NCBI GenBank assembly: GCA_900319255.1
Contig: ONNU01000135.1
Span: forward strand, 1-9,767
Source: an uncultured Eubacteriales bacterium
GTDB lineage: Bacteria; Bacillota; Clostridia; Oscillospirales; Acutalibacteraceae
Length of the DNA stretch: 9,767 nucleotides
Direction: 5' to 3'
Shown piece after piece: positions 5,704 through 9,767 of this stretch; the stretch's first letter is position 1, and every line of letters starts with the position of its first letter. Below the pieces are notes generated by a model. It made no database searches. It worked only from the letters and a program-made list of their open reading frames with translations, and was not told where the DNA came from. A program made the translations under genes and the position numbers.

Positions 5704-7398
5704 CTATTCGTAGGCTGTATAATCCTGCGCCGCAGCATCGCCGGCAGCTTCGGTGGATTCCTCAGTCTGCTCTGTCTGCTCCGGAACATCAAGCCTGTTT
5801 TCGTCATTGAATACGAAATCAGCGATCTTCTGACGGAAATCATCCCAATCCATAATCAGGATCGCGGAAACAAAATCACCGTAAACATATACAGGATTTT
5901 CATAATAATCTGAATATACATAATCTGTGCCGAAGGAATCGGAATCAGGCGCTGACTGGGAAACTATCTCATATTTGAAATATTTCGACAGATTGTTCGC
6001 AAGCTGGATGATCTCTGAGGATTTGAGGTTGGTGGTTATCATTGAACCGATCTCTGAAATGGTGCTGAGAAGCGTTGTGGTATCGGTCTTTTTGAGCTTG
6101 TTGATTACGATGCCGATAACATTTCTCTGACGCAGCGTTCTTACATAGTCGTCACCGCTGCATATACCGTCCTCGCCTCTGTTTCTTGCGTGCCAGAGAG
6201 CCTGTCTGCCGTTGAGGTGTACCTTTGCGACCTCATCGCCCTTGCTGTTGGGCTTGTATTCATAGCTGTATGCGTCAAGCTCGTTTCGTGTATCAGCCTG
6301 ATTGTTTGTCCAGGTCTGCCAGTCGATATAATCGACCTCTTCCTGCGTCAGCTCAACATCAATACCGCCCAGCTTATCAATAATATTCTTGAAGCTCTTG
6401 AAATCAACTATAGCGTAACGGTCGATGAGTATGCCGTAGTTTGCCTGAATGGTCTTTACCGTAAGCTCTGCGCCGCCGAAGGTGAATGCAGCATTCAGCT
6501 TGTTGTCATCATAGCCCGGTATCGTTACCCAGGTGTCACGCATGAAGGAAAGAAGCTTCAGCTTTTTATTCTTTGTATCAATGGAGAGAAGGATCATGGT
6601 ATCAGAATTACCCTTTGTTTCTCCCCTTCGGGTATCAGCGCCGATAAGCAGGACATTCAGGATATTATTATCCGTCTTGAGCTTGCCCTCATAGGCATTG
6701 GTATTATTGGTTTCCTTGCCGGGAACACCCGGCTCGCTCTTTGAAGTGAGATTGCTCATCTCGGAATCGATAGCCTGATAATTATAGCTGCTCAGGAATG
6801 AATAAAGCACAACGCAGCCCGTTCCCGAGATTATCATAAGAGCCGCCAGTATACAGCATATAACGCTGATAACAACACGCTTTACAGGCTTTTTCTTTTT
6901 TTCGTTCCCGCCAGCTGTCTTGTGGGTATTGTCCTTGGCAGCAGCGGCGGTCCTGGGAGCCTTCTTTTTAGCAGATGCCGGAGCAGGCGCTGAGGCTGCT
7001 GTTGCTGAGGCGGAGGAGATATCGACAAAATCCTCATCATCCTCTTCGCCTGCGGAAAATACGGGATTGTTTATATCCACAAGCGTATTTTCCCCTGAGT
7101 CCTCATTTATTGTCGCAGGTCTCGGGGGGATAGGCGCATCATAATCCGGAGTGCTGCTGTAAAATACTACCTCGTTATCCTTCGGAGCGGAGGAGCTTTT
7201 CTTTGCAGGCTTTTCCGTATGCTCAAGCTCGGAATGATTTGCCTTTGCGGGAGCGGGGATAGGCTTATCAAGCTCCTGACGTTTTTTAGAAAACTCCTCC
7301 ACCTCCTCCATCCTGTGTCTCTGGACGGTGCTTGAGGAATCGGATATATGCAGCTTTCCGTTATAGCTGCTGTTCTTTTTGTTTTTCTTTTTTGACAT
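5704..7398 (-). CDS. LytR-CpsA-Psr (LCP) family wall glycopolymer transferase, first copy, long N-terminus
   Basis: The protein has 564 aa, long for the family. Role and location are as for the paralogue at 4412-5563. Residues 1-173 form a cytoplasmic, low-complexity region with Ala/Pro/Lys stretches and an acidic patch (EEDDEDF near 118-124). The membrane segment is about 174-200 and the LCP domain about 247-436. Key residues are D266 (NSDTM), R287-D288 (FMRD), R398, R405, R407, R420 and Q424. Compared with the paralogue, the loop between R407 and R420 is longer and contains a Cys (GEDGICSG). A C-terminal extension rich in Tyr, Asp, Glu and Ala (about 480-564) follows. The start at 7398 has AAAGGAGA seven bases upstream. 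It is the first gene of a likely three-gene envelope operon, with promoter at 7508-7536 and a partial terminator after it. Confidence 0.94.
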   Translation of the reverse strand: MSKKKNKKNSSYNGKLHISDSSSTVQRHRMEEVEEFSKKRQELDKPIPAPAKANHSELEHTEKPAKKSSSAPKDNEVVFYSSTPDYDAPIPPRPATINEDSGENTLVDINNPVFSAGEEDDEDFVDISSASATAASAPAPASAKKKAPRTAAAAKDNTHKTAGGNEKKKKPVKRVVISVICCILAALMIISGTGCVVLYSFLSSYNYQAIDSEMSNLTSKSEPGVPGKETNNTNAYEGKLKTDNNILNVLLIGADTRRGETKGNSDTMILLSIDTKNKKLKLLSFMRDTWVTIPGYDDNKLNAAFTFGGAELTVKTIQANYGILIDRYAIVDFKSFKNIIDKLGGIDVELTQEEVDYIDWQTWTNNQADTRNELDAYSYEYKPNSKGDEVAKVHLNGRQALWHARNRGEDGICSGDDYVRTLRQRNVIGIVINKLKKTDTTTLLSTISEIGSMITTNLKSSEIIQLANNLSKYFKYEIVSQSAPDSDSFGTDYVYSDYYENPVYVYGDFVSAILIMDWDDFRQKIADFVFNDENRLDVPEQTEQTEESTEAAGDAAAQDYTAYE

Positions 7399-7507
7399 AA
7401 AATGATCTCCTTTTCAGACTTATGCCGAAAACGATAGATAAACACGGAAAACGCCGGATTTCCGGAAGCTCCGGGATACAGCATTTCCCTGACATCACTT
7501 GATTAAC

Positions 7508-7536
7508 ATTATAATTTATATTGGGTCAATAATCAA
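7508..7536 (-). promoter_or_regulatory. Promoter of the LCP operon
   Basis: On the minus strand, a -35 box TTGATT (7536-7531), a 17-nt spacer and a consensus TATAAT (7513-7508) would start transcription near 7501. The roughly 100-nt leader contains clustered CCGGA/TCCGG motifs (about 7454-7474) that can form short stems. No known riboswitch is recognised. Confidence 0.8.
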
Positions 7537-7545
7537 ACATATTTT

Positions 7546-7615
7546 AAAAAAATAGCGGCATTGATATAATTCAACAATACGGTATAGTATATCTTGTACA
7601 AATTCACAACGCTAT
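7546..7615 (-). terminator. Possible terminator after yfbR
   Basis: On the minus strand a run of seven T (7552-7546) follows CGCTAT, which can pair with ATAGCG at 7615-7610 in the last codons of yfbR. The 52 bases between are AT-rich and could form inner stems. The outer stem is short and the loop long, so this is only a tentative call. It overlaps no coding sequence except the yfbR end and lies just before the LCP promoter. Confidence 0.3.
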
Positions 7616-8200
7616 ATTCTGCTCATCAAGGGACAGGGAATAGGAGGGCAGAAAATCCCTCATAAATACCGTGACCTCCGGCAGATCAAGCCTGAGAAGA
7701 TACTTTTCAGATTCTTCCTTAGCCTTGCGGAATTCGTTATTGCCCATCTGCATTTCCTCAATACATTTGATAAGCGCCGAAAGCTTGTCGGCAGCCTTGA
7801 CAAGACGCAGGGTATATTCATCTGTATAATCAGCCGGAGAAAGTATCTCCTCCATATCCTCCTGCATATAATCGGGCAAGGTGGAAAGAAGCTGATCGGC
7901 AGCCTCGCTTTCAATATCAGCGTATGCCCTGCGCAGGGTTTTGCTGGAATATTTTATAGGAGTGGGGAGATCGCCGGTGATGATCTCTGTGCAGTCATGG
8001 AAAAGCGCAATTACAGCCGCGCGCTCCGGATCAGCATTTCCGCCGAAGCATTTATTATTTATTATGCACAGCGCATGAGCGATCATAGCCACATCAAGAG
8101 TATGCTCGCTGAGATTTTCAGTCCGGGTATTTTTCATCAGCGACCACCGGTCTATATATTTCATTCTTGACATCACGGCATAAAAATGAAACTTTTTCAT
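7604..8200 (-). CDS. yfbR: HD-domain 5'-deoxynucleotidase, YfbR type
   Basis: The protein has 198 aa, almost the same as Escherichia coli YfbR (199 aa). That enzyme removes the phosphate from deoxyribonucleoside 5'-monophosphates in the cytoplasm and so helps keep nucleotide pools in balance. The similarity runs end to end: an SRxKxIxRW start (R18, W19), RTENLSEH with metal ligand H33, FHD (H68, D69) followed by E72, GDLPTPIKY (76-84), KAAD with D138, and GNNEF (153-157). The C-terminal PSYSLSLDE matches the end of the E. coli protein. All HD-type metal ligands are present, so it should be active. AAAGGAG precedes the ATG by about five bases. It is transcribed alone from 8240-8268, divergent from the small gene at 8321. 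Confidence 0.93.
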   Translation of the reverse strand: MKKFHFYAVMSRMKYIDRWSLMKNTRTENLSEHTLDVAMIAHALCIINNKCFGGNADPERAAVIALFHDCTEIITGDLPTPIKYSSKTLRRAYADIESEAADQLLSTLPDYMQEDMEEILSPADYTDEYTLRLVKAADKLSALIKCIEEMQMGNNEFRKAKEESEKYLLRLDLPEVTVFMRDFLPSYSLSLDEQNIAL

Positions 8201-8232
8201 AATTGCTCCTTTCTAAATCTGTTGAAAAGTGA

Positions 8233-8238
8233 TATAAT
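8233..8238 (+). promoter_or_regulatory. Extended -10 promoter of the small Cys4 gene
   Basis: TGATATAAT at 8230-8238 is an extended -10 box (TGn plus a consensus hexamer). The expected -35 position (8210-8215, TTTCTA) is poor, as is common with extended -10 promoters. The start would fall near 8245, leaving about 75 nt before the ATG at 8321. It overlaps the yfbR promoter. Confidence 0.55.
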
Positions 8239-8239
8239 C

Positions 8240-8268
8240 TATATATGAATTCTGAACTGATCCATCAA
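8240..8268 (-). promoter_or_regulatory. Promoter of yfbR
   Basis: On the minus strand, a -35 box TTGATG (8268-8263), a 17-nt spacer and TATATA (8245-8240) would start transcription near 8233, inside the -10 box of the opposing promoter. The leader is about 30 nt. Confidence 0.6.
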
Positions 8269-8320
8269 AAGTAACGAAGCCTGTGTCAGTACAAATATTT
8301 TGCCAAAGCGAGGGATAATT

Positions 8321-8503
8321 ATGAGCGAAGGACTTAACTGTGAAAGCTGCACCCATTATGTATACAATGAAGATTACGAGGAATACGAATGTCTTGTCAG
8401 CCTTGACGAGGACGAATATTATTCCCTGATGAGCGGCTCACAAAAAGCCTGCCCCTATTACCGCAGGGACGATGAATATGAGATAGTCAGAAAGCAGAAT
8501 TGA
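8321..8503 (+). CDS. Small four-cysteine protein, DUF6472-like
   Basis: The protein has 60 aa and its function is unknown. Four cysteines (C7, C10, C24, C44) in the pattern C-x2-C-x13-C-x19-C suggest a small zinc-binding fold. It is very acidic and Tyr-rich, with CESCTHYVYNEDYEEYEC, LDEDEYY and a C-terminal CPYYRRDDEYEIVRKQ. This pattern agrees with what I recall of DUF6472, small proteins of Clostridia; a profile search would settle it. The ATG at 8321 has GAGGG six bases upstream. An in-frame TTG at 8300 would add seven residues before it but lacks a ribosome site. It is a single-gene unit, divergent from yfbR. No signal peptide or membrane segment is seen, so it should be cytoplasmic. Confidence 0.85.
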   Translation: MSEGLNCESCTHYVYNEDYEEYECLVSLDEDEYYSLMSGSQKACPYYRRDDEYEIVRKQN

Positions 8504-8530
8504 GATTGGTGATTAGTTTATAAAATTTGA

Positions 8531-8577
8531 AATTTGGAATTTGGAAAGTGGAATTTAATTAGGAATCAGGAATTGAG
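8531..8577 (+). repeat. Intergenic GGAATTT/GGAAAGT repeat, third location
   Basis: The 23-nt unit of 2791-2813 recurs exactly at 8531-8553, followed by AGGAATCAGGAATT, which is also found near 2850-2867. It lies 27 nt after the stop of the small Cys4 gene and in that gene's orientation. The rest of the spacer to 8696 holds no gene and no clear terminator for either convergent gene. Confidence 0.85.
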
Positions 8578-8696
8578 AGTGTGCAGAAAGTCGCAGAAAA
8601 ACCCTCTGCCACCTCCGATATTCTCAAACCCTGAATCCATCTCTGAACATTAATTCATAAACTAAAAACTTAGAACCAACAGCTGAAAGCTCTTAC

Positions 8697-9200
8697 TCAA
8701 CCTACAAACATTGAGAAGATTGCGGGGATGCCGTAGGAGATAAAGGTCATGATGACGGTTGCAAGCACAAGACCGCCGAGAATAGCAAGGATCGCGTCCT
8801 TGAGCTTGAAATGGAAAAGCGCAGCTACAAGTGAGCCTGTCCATGCGCCTGTGCCGGGGATCGGGATGCCTACAAAAAGCAGAAGTCCCCATTTTTTATG
8901 CTTCATTATTTTCTGAGCGCCCTTTTCCGCTTTTGCCTCAAGCTTGTTTATCATTTTGACAAACCGGGTGTTTTTCAGAAGCTCGAATATCTTTTCGATA
9001 AACAGCAGAATGAACGGTATGGGAAGAATATTGCCGAGTATGCATATGGGTATGGCTATCCACATATCAACGCCTAAAATACTTGCAGCAATAAGTCCGC
9101 CTCTCAGCTCCAGTATGGGACATAAAGAGATAAGAAAAACCACAAGCTCCTTCGGAATACCGCTGAGAGCTGTAACGATGCTTTGAATTATTCCTTCCAT
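8697..9200 (-). CDS. Small membrane protein of the COG2426 'small multidrug export' family
   Basis: The protein has 167 aa, with hydrophobic segments at about 18-43, 46-70, 105-130 and 134-164. Two conserved motifs stand out: CPILELRGGLIAA (27-39) and GIPIPGTGAWTGS (111-123). Their placement, half buried and Pro/Gly-rich, is what is expected of paired re-entrant loops. The family (Pfam Sm_multidrug_ex) is grouped with the DedA/VTT superfamily by remote homology, whose characterised members move lipids such as undecaprenyl phosphate. The old 'multidrug export' label has weak support. A charged cytoplasmic linker (about 78-103) joins the two halves. GGAGG lies six bases before the ATG. It has its own promoter at 9279-9307 and converges on the small Cys4 gene. 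The substrate is unknown. Confidence 0.9.
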   Translation of the reverse strand: MEGIIQSIVTALSGIPKELVVFLISLCPILELRGGLIAASILGVDMWIAIPICILGNILPIPFILLFIEKIFELLKNTRFVKMINKLEAKAEKGAQKIMKHKKWGLLLFVGIPIPGTGAWTGSLVAALFHFKLKDAILAILGGLVLATVIMTFISYGIPAIFSMFVG

Positions 9201-9278
9201 TTTTATCCTCCGTTATTATCTGCGCCTGATCTCCGGCAATGCAGGAAAAAGCAGGCTTTTTTGTTCACATACCCTATT

Positions 9279-9307
9279 ATTATAGACTAACAGCGGGATT
9301 ATATCAA
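9279..9307 (-). promoter_or_regulatory. Promoter of the COG2426 gene
   Basis: On the minus strand, a -35 box TTGATA (9307-9302), a 17-nt spacer and a consensus TATAAT (9284-9279) would start transcription near 9272, with a leader of about 72 nt. The leader contains AAAAAGCCTGCTTTTT (9251-9266), a small hairpin. Confidence 0.8.
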
Positions 9308-9381
9308 GACTTAGCTGAAAATTTGACATATTATACTAATTCCTGACAGAAAGTAGTCCCTGATTTGCGAAGATGTTTTCT

Positions 9382-9444
9382 GCACAAAGAAACTTCTTTT
9401 GTAAATTTCCTGATAATGTCATATTTTAGTCAATAAAGTCCGGC
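9382..9444 (+). repeat. Diverged copy of left-region block 152-214
   Basis: Same length (63 nt) and orientation as 152-214, with about 15 mismatches by eye. The best-kept parts are CTTCTTTTGTAAA (9393-9405), TTAGTCA (9426-9432) and TAAAGTCCGGC (9434-9444). No reading frame is shared without stops, so it is more likely a non-coding element or relic. Confidence 0.75.
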
Positions 9445-9471
9445 TTGCTGCGGGAATGAAGATAGTATTTT

Positions 9472-9689
9472 CACAGAATCGGGAGTTATTCTTTATACCC
9501 TGGCTTTTTTATTAACGCTGGGTTCTTCCGGGGCAGCGGCTTTGCCGCTGCGACAAAAGTAGAAACACTAATGAAGTATGCCCCGGTGCATTAAAGTAAA
9601 ACACAGAATCGGGAGTTATTCTTTAGACCCTGGCTTCTTTGTTAACGCTGGTTTCTCCCAGGGCAGCGGCTTTACCGCTGCGACAAAAG
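9472..9689. repeat. 130-nt tandem duplication containing GCAGCGGC hairpins
   Basis: Positions 9472-9559 are repeated at 9602-9689 with 7 differences in 88 by eye. Each copy carries a stem-loop: GCAGCGGC-TTT-GCCGCTGC at 9533-9551, and the same at 9663-9681 with one base change that opens the innermost pair. Between the copies (9554-9601) is a relative of the CAAAGCAGAAACAC block at 301-348 and 387-434. No gene is present. Confidence 0.85.
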
Positions 9690-9742
9690 GGGAGAACCAC
9701 AAGAGGTGGGCTGCGCCCCCCCTCTTAAGGTTCTCCCCTTTT
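9685..9742. repeat. 58-nt imperfect palindrome (large hairpin)
   Basis: The outer arms AAAAGGGGAGAACC (9685-9698) and GGTTCTCCCCTTTT (9729-9742) are perfect 14-nt complements. The inner arms AAGAGG and CCTCTT, then GGGC and GCCC, close around a TGC loop, with small unpaired steps. The stem is far longer than a terminator and sits at the end of the tandem duplication. The left-region hairpin at 245-293 is a diverged relative. Confidence 0.9.
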
Positions 9743-9767
9743 GAAATCCCTTTTCCTTATCTCCCCC
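9733..9767. repeat. 35-nt terminal direct repeat, right copy
   Basis: Identical to 1-35. Its first ten bases are the distal part of the right arm of the hairpin at 9685-9742. The remainder (GAAATCCCTTTTCC and on) is the conserved flank also seen, inverted and diverged, at 228-244. Confidence 0.9.

Noticed and set aside
5539..5913. 124-codon plus-strand frame spanning the gap between the LCP genes
   Set aside because: Cut by a terminator hairpin, antisense at both ends to real genes, and without family resemblance.
6190..6744. 184-codon plus-strand frame inside the first LCP gene
   Set aside because: Antisense to the LCP domain, with no ribosome site or family. Its hydrophobic look arises from the complement of the real codons.
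8300..8320. TTG start at 8300 for the small Cys4 protein
   Set aside because: It lacks a ribosome site; the ATG at 8321 has GAGGG at a good distance and begins the conserved part.
9318..9345. Plus-strand promoter from TTGACA near 9323
   Set aside because: The only good -10-like hexamer is three bases away, and no gene follows on that strand within the window.

Overview
The window looks like chromosomal DNA of a low-to-mid GC Gram-positive anaerobe of the Ruminococcus/Oscillospiraceae type. The grounds are strong AGGAGG-like ribosome sites, sigma-A type promoters, tandem LytR-CpsA-Psr (LCP) wall-assembly proteins, a YfbR-type nucleotidase, a small four-cysteine DUF6472-like protein, and long repeat-filled intergenic stretches. 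The genus is an inference from protein style; no rRNA or other marker is present.

Layout, left to right. (1) 1-640 is gene-free and holds a mosaic of inverted and tandem repeats, then AT-rich DNA. (2) A promoter at 642-670 drives one plus-strand gene, 790-2736, a seven-TM protein with a degenerate GGDEF domain and an apparently intact EAL c-di-GMP phosphodiesterase domain, closed by a terminator at 2744-2776. (3) 2777-3574 is a second gene-free stretch with a short simple-sequence repeat, an array of CTCGT-based repeats with a near-perfect 18-nt inverted repeat, and a terminator for the operon coming from the right. (4) On the minus strand, promoter 7508-7536 drives a 564-aa LCP protein; after a partial stop signal at 5600-5633 come a second 383-aa LCP protein and a membrane-anchored cyclophilin. 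(5) yfbR (7604-8200, minus) and a 60-aa Cys4 protein (8321-8503, plus) are divergent, and their predicted promoters overlap. (6) A small membrane protein of the COG2426 'small multidrug export' family (8697-9200, minus) has its own promoter at 9279-9307. (7) 9310-9767 is a third repeat region, related to the one at the left end.

The LCP-LCP-cyclophilin group is a coherent cell-envelope unit: two enzymes expected to attach anionic glycopolymers to peptidoglycan, plus a proline isomerase on the outer face of the membrane. The other genes (c-di-GMP turnover, nucleotide pool maintenance, a membrane protein of DedA-like fold) are independent single-gene units.

The most unusual features are non-coding. 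The first and last 35 nt of the window are identical. The two end regions share diverged blocks, large G/C-rich hairpins and a 130-nt tandem duplication. An exact 23-nt intergenic unit occurs four times, always just downstream of a gene and in that gene's orientation. I see no clear new enzymatic defence or mobile system. No transposase, integrase, CRISPR array, tRNA or rRNA was recognised.
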